Assembly (NCBI GenBank): GCA_964634885.1
Contig: CAZWLN010000015.1
Location: 28,389-92,388, forward strand
From: DAINRZ01 sp964634885
Lineage (GTDB): Bacteria; Bacteroidota; Ignavibacteria; Kapaibacteriales; UBA2268
Length of the DNA stretch: 64,000 nt
Direction: 5' to 3'
Position 1 is the first letter of the stretch, and every line of letters starts with the position of its first letter. Below the pieces are notes generated by a model, which worked only from the letters and a program-made list of their open reading frames with translations, had not been told where the DNA came from and did no database searches. Made by a program: the position numbers and the translations under genes. Below, in pieces: positions 16,865 to 25,587 of this stretch.

Positions 16865-18004
16865 TTACAAAACTTCTTCTCTATAGTTTTCCAAAAAACA
16901 ATCTTTCCATTGACGAAACTCTCCCGAAAGTATTTTCTCCCTTGCCGTTGTGAGTAACCATTTGTAAAAAGCCAGGTTATGATGTGTCGCAATCTGCAGT
17001 CCGAGAATTTCTCCGGCTTTGAACAGGTGCCTGAGGTAGCCCAGGGAGTAATTGGTACTGGCAGAGGAGTCGACGGCTTCGTCGATAGGCTCGTCAGACG
17101 TTGCGTACTTAGCGTTCCTGATGTTGATCTTCCCTTTCGTCGTAAAAAGCTGGCCGTTACGTGCATTGCGCGTCGGCAGGACGCAGTCGAACATATCGAT
17201 GCCGAGGCCGATACATTCGAGTATGTTCTGCGGGGTGCCGACACCCATCAGGTAGCGGGGTTTGTCCACAGGGAGCATTTCCGTTGACAAGCCTGCAATC
17301 TCATACATCATCTCTGCCGGCTCGCCGACGGACAGGCCACCGATGGCATAGCCGTCAAATCCGATGTCGAGCATCTTGTTCTGGTAGTCTTTCCTCAGTT
17401 CAGGGTACATGCTCCCCTGCCCGATTGAGAACATGAACTGCCTTTTGCCGTAGAGTGGTTCTGTCTTTTCGAATTCGGACTTAGAACGCTTCGCCCAGTT
17501 CCAGGACAAGTCTGCCGATTTTTTCGCTGTTTGAATATCAGAAGGATAGGGTGTGCATTCGTCGAGAACCATCATGATATCGGAGCCGATGAACCTTTGT
17601 ATCTCCACGACTTTCTCAGGAGTAAAGAAGTGGTTGGACCCGTCGATGTGAGACTTGAACTTTACGCCTTCCTCCGTCAGTTTCCTGAGGTCCTTCAGGG
17701 AGAACACCTGGTAACCGCCGCTGTCAGTCAGGATTGCCCTGTCCCAGGACATGAACTTGTGCAGGCCGCCGAAACTGTTTAGTATCTGCGTCCCTGGTTT
17801 CAGGTACAAATGGTATGTATTTGAAAGTATTAACTTAATATCCATCTCTGCGAGGGTTTTCTGGTCCATCGCCTTAACTGTACCCTGGGTGCCGACGGGC
17901 ATGAAAACAGGCGTCTCGACGATGCCCCTGCCGGTGTGAAGCAAACCGGCACGAGCGCTTGTCCCGCTGTCGGTTTTTACCAATTCGAATATTTCATTCA
18001 TCAT
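16865..18004 (-). CDS. tgt: tRNA-guanine transglycosylase (Tgt) without the zinc-site cysteines
   Basis: A 379-residue enzyme that exchanges G34 for preQ1 in tRNAs with GUN anticodons, the entry step of queuosine modification. The TIM-barrel motifs are intact: SNTYHLYLKPG, ILTDSGGYQVFSL with the general acid/base Asp, GFDGYAIGGLSVGEP and the nucleophile region FDCVLPTRNARNG. The structural zinc site normally reads Cys-x-Cys-x-x-Cys followed by His 26 residues later. Here residues 311-316 are VDSSAS, so all three Cys are absent while the His is kept (H342 in ATHHNLAFY). The flanks (NYSLGYLRHLFKAGEILGL) align well, so a frameshift is ruled out. It overlaps the VanZ-like gene by 11 bases and precedes yajC. 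Confidence 0.93.
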   Translation of the reverse strand: MMNEIFELVKTDSGTSARAGLLHTGRGIVETPVFMPVGTQGTVKAMDQKTLAEMDIKLILSNTYHLYLKPGTQILNSFGGLHKFMSWDRAILTDSGGYQVFSLKDLRKLTEEGVKFKSHIDGSNHFFTPEKVVEIQRFIGSDIMMVLDECTPYPSDIQTAKKSADLSWNWAKRSKSEFEKTEPLYGKRQFMFSIGQGSMYPELRKDYQNKMLDIGFDGYAIGGLSVGEPAEMMYEIAGLSTEMLPVDKPRYLMGVGTPQNILECIGLGIDMFDCVLPTRNARNGQLFTTKGKINIRNAKYATSDEPIDEAVDSSASTNYSLGYLRHLFKAGEILGLQIATHHNLAFYKWLLTTAREKILSGEFRQWKDCFLENYREEVL

Positions 18005-18422
18005 ATTTTAGAGTTTGAAATTTTGTTAAAAACGCCCCGATTGTGTTTACAGTTACCAGTGATAGGGCTGTTCCGGCAACATCAGCCACCCAATCGAAAA
18101 TATCTGCCGACCTGCCGGGAACAAAATACTGGTGCAGTTCGTCGCTGAAACCGTAAACGGCGCCGGCAAGAATGACGATCCACACTATCGAAGCTTTACT
18201 TGTACCCGGTTTCATACCTGAAATTGCCGCGATTAAAAGAACACCGTACACAAAATACTCTGCCAGATGTACAATTTTATCCCAGTATTCAAAGCCCAGG
18301 TCGATGAAGTCCGGCTGTGGTATCGCCGACATAACGAAAATCAGGCATGAATAGAAGACAAAAGGAGCTGTTACTAATAGCCTGAAGCTGGACTTACTCA
18401 CCTGACACCACCCGGAATACAT
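17994..18422 (-). CDS. VanZ-like membrane protein
   Basis: A protein of up to 142 residues with four predicted membrane helices. The VanZ family signature is visible: DKIVHLAEYFVYGVLL in helix 2 and SDELHQYFVPGRSADIFDWV before the last helix. VanZ relatives are linked to teicoplanin resistance and envelope functions, but most have no known role. The ATG at 18422 overlaps the nnrDE stop by 29 bases; a GTG at 18401, beside that stop, is an equally good start and would remove seven residues. The gene also overlaps tgt by 11 bases, so it is translated within a compact four-gene operon. Confidence 0.85.
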   Translation of the reverse strand: MYSGWCQVSKSSFRLLVTAPFVFYSCLIFVMSAIPQPDFIDLGFEYWDKIVHLAEYFVYGVLLIAAISGMKPGTSKASIVWIVILAGAVYGFSDELHQYFVPGRSADIFDWVADVAGTALSLVTVNTIGAFLTKFQTLKYDE

Positions 18423-19920
18423 ATTTCAAAGAATCGATGATGGCAGACGCCGTCAGGGTAACCTGGGAATACTCCCCGGCATAGTAATCGCCGGCGGCGG
18501 CATGAAGATAGACTCCAAGGGCTGCCGCCCGGTAAGGAGGTACTCCCTGCGCCAGAAGCGAAGCAATTATTCCCGTCAGGACATCGCCGCTGCCGGCTGT
18601 GGCCATTCCCGGATTGCCGTTCAGGTTGAGGTAAGCGGTTTCCCCGTCTGTAATTATTACAGGCACATGTTTCAGGACAATGATACAGTCCAGCTTCCTT
18701 GCCCATTCCTTAGTAATATTAAGAGCATCTTTTTCAATTTCCTCCCTTGCCACACCTGTCAGCCTTGCCAGTTCGCCGGTATGAGGAGTAAGGACGATGT
18801 TCTTACGCAGTTTGCTTTTCTTGTCTAAAGCCCGCAGGCCGTCGGCGTCAATTACAACGGGCGTATTCTTATCGAGTTTCTTAAGAAGCTGTTTTACCAG
18901 TTCGGTCGTTTCCGGTTCCGAACCCAATCCGGAACCTACTGCAAGTGCATCGGATTTTCCGGCTTCCTCCATGATTGTGTCCAAACTGCGAAGGCTGACA
19001 CAATCGTCAGAGTCAGACTCCATTTTTTTAAAAATCACCTCCGGAAGGATGGAACTGCTGTACCCCGTAGAAAACAGCTTAACCAGCCCTGCTCCGGATG
19101 TAATAGCCGCATTGGCACATAGTGTCCCGGCCCCGGCGTACAGCGCCGAACCTGCTACAATCAGCAGCCTGCCGTAATCAAACTTCGAACTTACTTTTTT
19201 CCTCTGAGGCATCGCCCCCTTAATGTCTTCGAATTCGAGCGAAAAAGTTGTTGCAAACTCTTCGGCGATGAAGTCAGGGACTCCCAGTCCGGCAACATAT
19301 ATTTCACCGCAGAGTTCAATGCCGTCGTTAACCATCATGCCGGTCTTCGGGGCAAACATGGTAATCGTAACGTCAGCCCTGAAAGCGTCAGGATGGGCAA
19401 TGCCCGTTTCGACGTTCAGCCCGGTGGGAGAATCGAGGGCAATCCTGAAGGCGTCAGCATTATTTGCATGTTTTACCAAAGACAGTACCGGTTCCCTGAG
19501 GCTCCCGCTGCCGCCAACCCCGATGAGCGCATCGATTATTATGTCGCAGTCAAAAGAAGCATTTTGGAGCTTTTTTTCGTCCCCGATATGTGTTACTTCT
19601 ACACCCAAATTGAGAAGGGCAGAAAAATTGGCTGCCGTTTCCAGGCTCATGCTCTCTTCTTTGCCGACCCACAGGACGCGGACATGTGCACGGCCAATCA
19701 GGTGCCGGGCAAGTGCAAATCCGTCGCCGCCGTTGTTTCCGCTACCGCAGAGAAGGACAATAGACTGTTCGCCGCTTTCGTCGTCGAGAACTGTGTCAAG
19801 AATGACCCCGGCACAGGAACGCGCTGCATTCTCCATCAACAATGCCCCGGGTACGCCGTACCGGTTAATAGCCGAATCGTCGGCCTTTCGCATTTCTTCA
19901 GGTGTCAGTATTCTCAGCAT
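18394..19920 (-). CDS. nnrDE: Bifunctional NAD(P)H-hydrate epimerase / ADP-dependent dehydratase
   Basis: A 508-residue metabolite-repair enzyme. The N-terminal epimerase domain (about 1-215, YjeF_N) has the GSGNNGGDGFALARHL motif and converts R- to S-NADHX. The C-terminal kinase-like dehydratase (about 225-500) restores NADH with ADP; it shows DYGRLLIVAGSALYAGAG, LTPHTGELARLTG and the anion-hole motif GNPGMATAGSGDVLTGI. Both halves look complete and of usual length. It is the first gene of the operon with vanZ, tgt and yajC, and is divergent from the phosphatase gene at 20032. Confidence 0.95.
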   Translation of the reverse strand: MLRILTPEEMRKADDSAINRYGVPGALLMENAARSCAGVILDTVLDDESGEQSIVLLCGSGNNGGDGFALARHLIGRAHVRVLWVGKEESMSLETAANFSALLNLGVEVTHIGDEKKLQNASFDCDIIIDALIGVGGSGSLREPVLSLVKHANNADAFRIALDSPTGLNVETGIAHPDAFRADVTITMFAPKTGMMVNDGIELCGEIYVAGLGVPDFIAEEFATTFSLEFEDIKGAMPQRKKVSSKFDYGRLLIVAGSALYAGAGTLCANAAITSGAGLVKLFSTGYSSSILPEVIFKKMESDSDDCVSLRSLDTIMEEAGKSDALAVGSGLGSEPETTELVKQLLKKLDKNTPVVIDADGLRALDKKSKLRKNIVLTPHTGELARLTGVAREEIEKDALNITKEWARKLDCIIVLKHVPVIITDGETAYLNLNGNPGMATAGSGDVLTGIIASLLAQGVPPYRAAALGVYLHAAAGDYYAGEYSQVTLTASAIIDSLKYVFRVVSGE

Positions 19921-19984
19921 AATATTTCAAAAAATTAAGTTATTTTTACAAATTAATTTACATGAATCATGGAAACATAAATAT

Positions 19985-20002
19985 CAAAATTACGTATATT
20001 TG
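19985..20002. promoter_or_regulatory. Overlapping divergent -7 boxes between nnrDE and the SpoIIE gene
   Basis: On the minus strand TAATTTTG (plus-strand bases 19985-19992) and on the plus strand TATATTTG (19995-20002) both match TAnnTTTG exactly, 65 and 30 bases before their respective start codons. No good TTTG -33 element was found for either, so this rests on the -7 match alone in AT-rich DNA. Confidence 0.35.
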
Positions 20003-20031
20003 ATGAATTTTTATATTGATAATAAACTGAG

Positions 20032-22152
20032 ATGATTAATAAAAAGGCAGGGGCAAGATTTCTTCTCTATCTGATTCTGGTGATAGTACTCTTCAGGGTC
20101 GGTGGAGACATCTTTCTGTTTGTCCTGCACACGTTCTCCCCGATGACACCGTCTCTGTGGAAAACGTTCACATCGCTGCTCCTGACCTTTACGCTGTTCA
20201 TCTTCCTTTTCAGGGGCGCCGATTCCCTCCGGCCTTCAACCGGCTCAGACCTTCCGACCGAATACTTCAGAGAACTGAAATTCATACTCCTCTTTATATT
20301 TATACTATTAGTCTCGAAATCGTTGGTTCTGGATAATCCCCAGAGCATGGACCACAACATCCTTGCCCTGATTTACGGCGACCTCCTTGCCATGTACACA
20401 ATTTTTATTTCCATATATTTCTTCCGTTTTTTCTACAAATGGCAGAACAACTACCGCCATTCCAGGACAAGAGTATATATTAAGATCATTTATGTATGCA
20501 TCATATTACTGATAATACTCTTTCCCATCTTCGACAGTCCTGTTGTAAACATTACGGGTGACAGGATACCGGAAGACGTCAGGTCGGCCATCAGGGCCAT
20601 CACATTGCTCGTTCTCATCGTCCTGATGTTCTGTGTCCTGCTGATATCGAAAAAGAATGACTGGATTGCCGTACTGCCCAAGAAGAAGAAGCTCAATTTC
20701 CTGTTCATGGTTTTACTTGCATTCATATTGCTCATTGCTTTCGACATCGGCCATGACAACAGCGACTCCCTGCACAAGACGCTCTATGTTTTCTCGCCGT
20801 TCTGCGCCCGTTTCATATACATCACGGTTTTCATCCTGTCTGTCTATTTCATCAGGATAATCCTTACAACACTTGGCTCATTGCCAACAGCCGAGATTGT
20901 CGAACACCAGACCCACGAGATACAGTCCCTTACCTATCTCAGCAGGGTACTGGCAGCTAACAGGGATATAAACACCATCATCGAAAGCGTTACGGAAATG
21001 GCCCTCCGGGCAAGCAGCGGTTCTGCCGCCTGGCTCGAAAAATACAACGGCGGGGAAAAACCTGAGCTTGTGTCGGTAAAATTTATTACTGAAACAGCAA
21101 TCAGGGATCTGTACGAACATTGTAACCTGGACACAATACTCAGGAACCTGAAAGAACCTGCCCTTGTCGAATCTGTACCCGAAGACAGGACTCTTCTCAG
21201 CAATACTTCCGTCTTCTCCCTGTACGCCAAATCGATGATTGCCGTTCCAATATACGCCAACAACAACCGCTTCGGCTCATTAGTAGTATTCCACCCTGAA
21301 GAATACGGCTTCAACATCGAAAGGCTGAAAGTCCTTGCCTCTTTCAACGACAATATCGCCATTGCCATCGAGAACACCAGGCTCATCGCAGATTCCATCG
21401 AGAAAGAGAAATACAGGAAGGAGCTAAAGCTGGCACGGGACATGCAGTTGAAACTGCTGCCGCAGAAACTGCCGTCGATTGCCAATTATGAGATTTCTGC
21501 CTATGCCCAGCCTGCCGAAGAAGTTGGCGGAGACTTCTACGACATTTTCCAGCTAAAGAACGGTAAATACTGCATACTAATCGGCGACGTATCAGGCAAA
21601 GGCATCAGCGCCGCGTTCTATATGGCGCAGCTCAAAGGCATAGTCCTGGCCATTGCCAAGGAATCCGGCAACGCTACGGAAGTCTTGTGCAAGCTCAATG
21701 ACACTCTGCACGGGAACATGGACAAAAGGATGTACATCACACTTACCGCTTTGATCATCGAAGACAGCAAAGGCAACATCACCATTGCACGTGCGGGCCA
21801 CCTGCCGGCCTTCCTTGTCTCCGGCCCCGGGTGTGTACTGATACAGCCGCCTGGCATCGGCTTAGGGCTGACAAGCAACAGTTTTTTCTGCAGGAATATC
21901 GAAGAAAGCAAAGTGGCATTAAGCCCCAATGACGCTTTTGTATTAATCACCGACGGAGTGAACGAAGCACGCAATAATAAAAATGAAGAATTGGGATTAA
22001 ATAATTTGAAACAATTTCTCGAAAACAGAGTATATAGGTATAGCGGCGAATATATTGAAGGGATAAATGCTTATGTTACTGGCTATATGGAAGGAAATAT
22101 ACAATTGGACGACATTACGATCATATCTCTCGTTTATAAAGGAGAATCGTAA
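20032..22152 (+). CDS. Membrane-bound GAF and SpoIIE/RsbU-type PP2C phosphatase
   Basis: A 706-residue sensor phosphatase. About eight hydrophobic helices fill residues 10-285. A GAF-like domain follows at about 295-455, including RVLAANRDINTIIESVTEMA. A linker helix (KEKYRKELKLARDMQLKLLP) leads to the PP2C domain at about 485-705. Metal-site motifs are intact: VGGDFYDIF, IGDVSGKGISAAFYMA, VLITDGVNEARN and DDITIISL. Such enzymes dephosphorylate a STAS-domain antagonist and so free a sigma factor or other target. The STAS protein and its kinase are encoded directly downstream, which makes this the input of a complete partner-switching module. Confidence 0.9.
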   Translation: MINKKAGARFLLYLILVIVLFRVGGDIFLFVLHTFSPMTPSLWKTFTSLLLTFTLFIFLFRGADSLRPSTGSDLPTEYFRELKFILLFIFILLVSKSLVLDNPQSMDHNILALIYGDLLAMYTIFISIYFFRFFYKWQNNYRHSRTRVYIKIIYVCIILLIILFPIFDSPVVNITGDRIPEDVRSAIRAITLLVLIVLMFCVLLISKKNDWIAVLPKKKKLNFLFMVLLAFILLIAFDIGHDNSDSLHKTLYVFSPFCARFIYITVFILSVYFIRIILTTLGSLPTAEIVEHQTHEIQSLTYLSRVLAANRDINTIIESVTEMALRASSGSAAWLEKYNGGEKPELVSVKFITETAIRDLYEHCNLDTILRNLKEPALVESVPEDRTLLSNTSVFSLYAKSMIAVPIYANNNRFGSLVVFHPEEYGFNIERLKVLASFNDNIAIAIENTRLIADSIEKEKYRKELKLARDMQLKLLPQKLPSIANYEISAYAQPAEEVGGDFYDIFQLKNGKYCILIGDVSGKGISAAFYMAQLKGIVLAIAKESGNATEVLCKLNDTLHGNMDKRMYITLTALIIEDSKGNITIARAGHLPAFLVSGPGCVLIQPPGIGLGLTSNSFFCRNIEESKVALSPNDAFVLITDGVNEARNNKNEELGLNNLKQFLENRVYRYSGEYIEGINAYVTGYMEGNIQLDDITIISLVYKGES

Positions 22153-22224
22153 TATTAGGTCCGATTTTTGCATAATGATGAATGTGAGCAATATTTTTAC
22201 AAAATAAATGACGGGAGAAAATGA

Positions 22225-22587
22225 ATGCCGGAAGCCGGAAACTTTGAAATAACAAAAGAAATGAAGTCGGGTGTTGACTGCATCTACCTGAAAGGCTATC
22301 TCGACGCCCACACGGCGCCGGACCTGGAGAATGTACTCAGCGACTCGATTGCGAAAGGCAACAATAAAATCATTGTCAATTTCCGCGACCTGGACTACAT
22401 CAGCAGCGCCGGCCTGGGCGTGTTTATGGCTTTCATCGAAGAAATCAGGGATGGCGGCGGAGACATCAAGATGGCCGAGATGAGGCCCAGAGTATTCAAT
22501 GTCTTTGATTTACTTGGATTTCCAGTTTTGTTTGATATTGTCGATAATGAAACTAATGCTGTGGATAAATTTAATAAGATAGATTGA
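22225..22587 (+). CDS. STAS-domain anti-anti-sigma factor (SpoIIAA/RsbV-like)
   Basis: A 120-residue single-domain protein. Core family features are LKGYLDAHTAPDLENVL, the strand KIIVNFRDLDYISSAGLGVF containing the phosphorylatable Ser, and a final helix. When unphosphorylated it would bind the downstream kinase and release that kinase's target. The ATG at 22225 has a ribosome site GGGAGAAAA before it. The kinase gene starts two bases after the stop, so the pair is translationally coupled, and the phosphatase lies 72 bases upstream. Confidence 0.92.
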   Translation: MPEAGNFEITKEMKSGVDCIYLKGYLDAHTAPDLENVLSDSIAKGNNKIIVNFRDLDYISSAGLGVFMAFIEEIRDGGGDIKMAEMRPRVFNVFDLLGFPVLFDIVDNETNAVDKFNKID

Positions 22588-22588
22588 A

Positions 22589-23029
22589 ATGAAGAAAAAA
22601 GCAGCCCGGGAAGTGAAACACGTAGTCTTCAAAAGCAATTTTGCAGAATTGAGCCGCATTCGCGATTATATTCTGGAGAATGCCAGGGCATTCGGATTCA
22701 CCGACGACGAAGCCTACAAGATATCACTGGCAGTGGACGAAGCATGTTCGAACCTCATCAGGCACGCTTTCATGTTTGACGACAGCAGAACCATCCAGTT
22801 GTTCATCGAAACAACCGACAACAGCTTCATCGTCAACATCGTTGACGACGGCAGCCCCTTCAACCCTCTTGAAGTACCGCTGCAAAACATGAAAGAGTAT
22901 ATGGAGCAGATGAAACGCGGCGGACTGGGAATACACCTCATGAGATCGGTAATGGACAACATTACTTACTATCCTTCGAACAAATCCAATCCGCAAAATA
23001 TTCTCAAATTGCAAAAGACCTTAAATTAA
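22589..23029 (+). CDS. RsbW/SpoIIAB-like serine kinase (anti-sigma type)
   Basis: A 146-residue GHKL-type ATPase that would phosphorylate the STAS protein encoded just upstream. The N-box LAVDEACSNLIRHAF, the G1 region DDGSPFNPLE and the G2 region GGLGIHLMRSVMD are all canonical, so it should be active. It follows the STAS gene with one base between stop and start. No sigma gene of the SigB/SigF type lies next to it; the released target may be encoded elsewhere or may not be a sigma factor. Confidence 0.92.
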   Translation: MKKKAAREVKHVVFKSNFAELSRIRDYILENARAFGFTDDEAYKISLAVDEACSNLIRHAFMFDDSRTIQLFIETTDNSFIVNIVDDGSPFNPLEVPLQNMKEYMEQMKRGGLGIHLMRSVMDNITYYPSNKSNPQNILKLQKTLN

Positions 23030-23056
23030 GATTTTTTTTTATTTGTAATTCTATCA

Positions 23057-23064
23057 TATATTTG
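23057..23064 (+). promoter_or_regulatory. Candidate -7 box (TATATTTG) for the cytochrome c maturation genes
   Basis: Exact TAnnTTTG match 39 bases before the ATG at 23104, in the gap after the kinase gene. No properly spaced -33 TTTG is evident. Confidence 0.3.
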
Positions 23065-23103
23065 CTTTCATATTTGGTGGATGTGTGAATATCTCTGAGT
23101 TGA

Positions 23104-24174
23104 ATGAAAGCTGTCATTATTATGTCCGGTCTGGCCGTCGGCATCATTGTCGGACTGATCCCCCGCGCCGGGAAACCCGCTCCCCTGTACTGGAAACTGC
23201 TGGTTCTGCTGTTCGTAACTGCAACAATTGTGCTGAACCTCGTGCCACCACTTGCCGGAACACTCGGCGAAGTAAAATTCATGACCGGGAAAGTAGATTA
23301 TGAATCCATTCCGGTTCTGGCTGTGCTGAATGTCGAGGACAGCTCTGCTCATGCACAGGACTCTTCAGGCAATTGTATTATACCTGTCGGCAATGCAGGT
23401 ATTTGGAAAATCCGGTTCCCTGAGCGGCTTGTCATCCCGGCAGCTAAATTAGACAAGAGTTTTACTTCCGACGATGAGCTGTTGCTGAATGTCAGGTACA
23501 ATCCTGATGGACATGTTTTCGAATATTTCTCGGCCTCTGCCGTCAACCCCATTTTCACCCTACCCTATGTCGCCGGGTTGGGCGAGAGGATCAGGATCAT
23601 GAATTTCCATGTACCGGTGGCATGGATTACCGTCCTGGCATACCTGGTGTCCATGATTTATTCCATACTGTACCTCAGGAGAAGGAATCCCGACGACGAC
23701 CTGAAAGCCGTGTCGGCAGCAGTACTCGGGACATTGTTCTGCCTGCTGGCAACGGTAACAGGAATGATCTGGGCCAAATTCAACTGGGGCACATACTGGA
23801 ACTGGGACCCGCGGGAAGTATCCATATTCATCCTGCTGCTTGTATATTTTGCCTATTTTGCTTTGAGGTTCGCCGTTGACAATGAATTTGCCAGGGCACG
23901 TCTCAGCGCTGTCTATTCGATACTGGCATTCATCACCGTGCCGTTCCTGGTGTTCATACTCCCAAGGCTGCAGGCAGGCCTGCACCCCGGTTCCGGCTCA
24001 GAAGGCAACTTCGGCCCCGTCCTGAGTTCCGGAACGGAGATGTTGAATCCGGCGATGCAGGTTAATTTCAGCATCTCGATGGCGGCGTTCACGATGCTGT
24101 TCTTCTGGATGATGAACCTGACTTACAGATACAGAAAAGTAAACAGTCTGATGTCAAACTTAAATAACATATAG
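23104..24174 (+). CDS. ccmC: Heme-handling cytochrome c maturation protein (CcmC/CcsA family)
   Basis: A 356-residue polytopic membrane protein. The tryptophan-rich heme-handling (WWD) motif WGTYWNWDPREVS is present, with the flanking conserved histidines in NFHVPVAWITVLAYL and AGLHPGSGS. Such proteins present heme to CcmE or to apocytochromes outside the membrane. It is longer than typical CcmC (about 240 residues) because an extracytoplasmic region of about 100 residues lies between helix 2 and the first conserved His; it begins near GKVDYESIPVLAVLNVEDSS. I do not recognise that insert. A CcmD-like gene follows after five bases, which supports CcmC over CcsA, though the WWD sequence itself resembles CcsA. 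Confidence 0.82.
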   Translation: MKAVIIMSGLAVGIIVGLIPRAGKPAPLYWKLLVLLFVTATIVLNLVPPLAGTLGEVKFMTGKVDYESIPVLAVLNVEDSSAHAQDSSGNCIIPVGNAGIWKIRFPERLVIPAAKLDKSFTSDDELLLNVRYNPDGHVFEYFSASAVNPIFTLPYVAGLGERIRIMNFHVPVAWITVLAYLVSMIYSILYLRRRNPDDDLKAVSAAVLGTLFCLLATVTGMIWAKFNWGTYWNWDPREVSIFILLLVYFAYFALRFAVDNEFARARLSAVYSILAFITVPFLVFILPRLQAGLHPGSGSEGNFGPVLSSGTEMLNPAMQVNFSISMAAFTMLFFWMMNLTYRYRKVNSLMSNLNNI

Positions 24175-24179
24175 AATCA

Positions 24180-24341
24180 ATGGAATTTCTAAAAGACAAT
24201 CCGGTTTTTGTAACCATGCTGGTGGTCTCTGCCATCTGGCTGGTAATTGCAGTTTTTCTCTTCGTTGTCGATAAGAGACTTAAAAGAATAGAGAAAAGAA
24301 TTGATATGATCATGGAAATGAAAAAAAGTGATAATACCTGA
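24180..24341 (+). CDS. ccmD: CcmD-like small membrane protein
   Basis: A 53-residue frame, ATG at 24180 and TGA at 24339-24341. It has a short N-terminus, one transmembrane helix (FVTMLVVSAIWLVIAVFLFV) and a basic, amphipathic tail (DKRLKRIEKRIDMIMEMKK). This is the size, topology and position of CcmD, the small partner that releases holo-CcmE from the CcmABC complex. Sequence identity in this family is very low, so the call leans on position, five bases after the CcmC-like gene, and on topology. The next gene starts 18 bases later. Confidence 0.72.
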   Translation: MEFLKDNPVFVTMLVVSAIWLVIAVFLFVVDKRLKRIEKRIDMIMEMKKSDNT

Positions 24342-24359
24342 ATAAATGAGGGTTGAAAC

Positions 24360-25502
24360 ATGAAAAAGATTGTAGTATTAGGCGCCGGCTATGTCGGCAG
24401 TGCAATTGCACGGGAATTGTCGCAGAAATACACCGTCATCTCTGCCGATATTAACCAGAAAGCCCTCAACGACCTGAAAAAAAAAGGCAACATCGGTACC
24501 TGCAATATTGACTTCAATGATCCGGACGTTATTAAGGCCACAATCAAGGACGCCGACATCGTTGTCTCTGCCACTCCGGGTTACCTCGGCTACAATGTCC
24601 TGAAAGCCATCATTGAAACCGGAAAGAATGTTGTGGACATATCATTCTTCCCTGAAGACGCTTTCCAGTTGGACGGCCAGGCAAAGAAAGCGGGAGTAAC
24701 TGCCATCGTCGATTGCGGTGTTGCCCCCGGCATGCCCAATATCATCGCAGGTTACCATTACAGCCGCATGAAGATTGAATCGCTGGAATTTATGGTCGGC
24801 GGCCTGCCCTTCGAGAGGTCTCTGCCCTATCAGTACAAAGCTCCCTTCTCCCCTGTCGATGTACTGGAAGAGTACACCAGGCCGGCAAGGTATGTCGAAA
24901 ACGGTAAGATCATCACAAAACCCGCCCTCTCGGAACCCGAACTTGTCTATTTTGACGGCATCGGCACACTGGAAGGCTTCCTGACCGACGGCCTGCGAAG
25001 CCTGATTAAGACCCTGAGGATTCCAAACATGAAAGAAAAGACCCTGCGCTATCCCGGCCACATCAAAAATATCCAGTTGCTGATCGACACGGGATTGCTC
25101 GACACCAACCCCGTAGAATTCGGCGGAGTCATGATCAAACCAATAGACTTCACTTCCAGGCTGCTGTTCGAGAAATGGAAACTGATGCCGGAAGACAAGG
25201 AATTCACCATTGTCGAAGTCAAGATCAGAGGCATCGAAGACGACAAGGAAGTACTGTACAAATATTATATGTACGACAAATTCCATGAGGACACAAAGAC
25301 CAGTTCGATGGCACGTACAACGGGCTACACTGCCACCGCCGCCGTCAACCTGATATTAGACGGCCTTTTCAACGAAAAGGGTATAATTCCACCTGAATAC
25401 TTAGGCAAAGATGAACAACACTTCAATTATATCATTAATTACCTGAAGGACAAGGAAGTACATTACTACCAGTCAAGGCAGGTAATCGAACCGGAAGAAT
25501 GA
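24360..25502 (+). CDS. Saccharopine dehydrogenase-family oxidoreductase
   Basis: A 380-residue NAD(P)-dependent enzyme. The Rossmann fold starts at the N-terminus with VVLGAGYVGSAIARELS and continues through ADIVVSATPGYLGYNVL. The conserved segment VVDISFFPEDAFQLDG followed by VDCGVAPGMPNIIAG is typical of saccharopine and lysine dehydrogenase-like proteins. The C-terminal domain contains SSMARTTGYTATAAVNLILDG. The substrate could be saccharopine, lysine or carboxynorspermidine, and cannot be told from this. The start has a GGGTTG ribosome-site-like stretch, and the gene follows the CcmD-like frame by 18 bases. Confidence 0.85.
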   Translation: MKKIVVLGAGYVGSAIARELSQKYTVISADINQKALNDLKKKGNIGTCNIDFNDPDVIKATIKDADIVVSATPGYLGYNVLKAIIETGKNVVDISFFPEDAFQLDGQAKKAGVTAIVDCGVAPGMPNIIAGYHYSRMKIESLEFMVGGLPFERSLPYQYKAPFSPVDVLEEYTRPARYVENGKIITKPALSEPELVYFDGIGTLEGFLTDGLRSLIKTLRIPNMKEKTLRYPGHIKNIQLLIDTGLLDTNPVEFGGVMIKPIDFTSRLLFEKWKLMPEDKEFTIVEVKIRGIEDDKEVLYKYYMYDKFHEDTKTSSMARTTGYTATAAVNLILDGLFNEKGIIPPEYLGKDEQHFNYIINYLKDKEVHYYQSRQVIEPEE

Positions 25503-25587
25503 CACAGTCAACTGAAGGCCGGAACACACCCTGATGATCCTTATTGTATCGACAGCTTCCCCGGCTAACAAGCTTGCGCTCTGTTCC

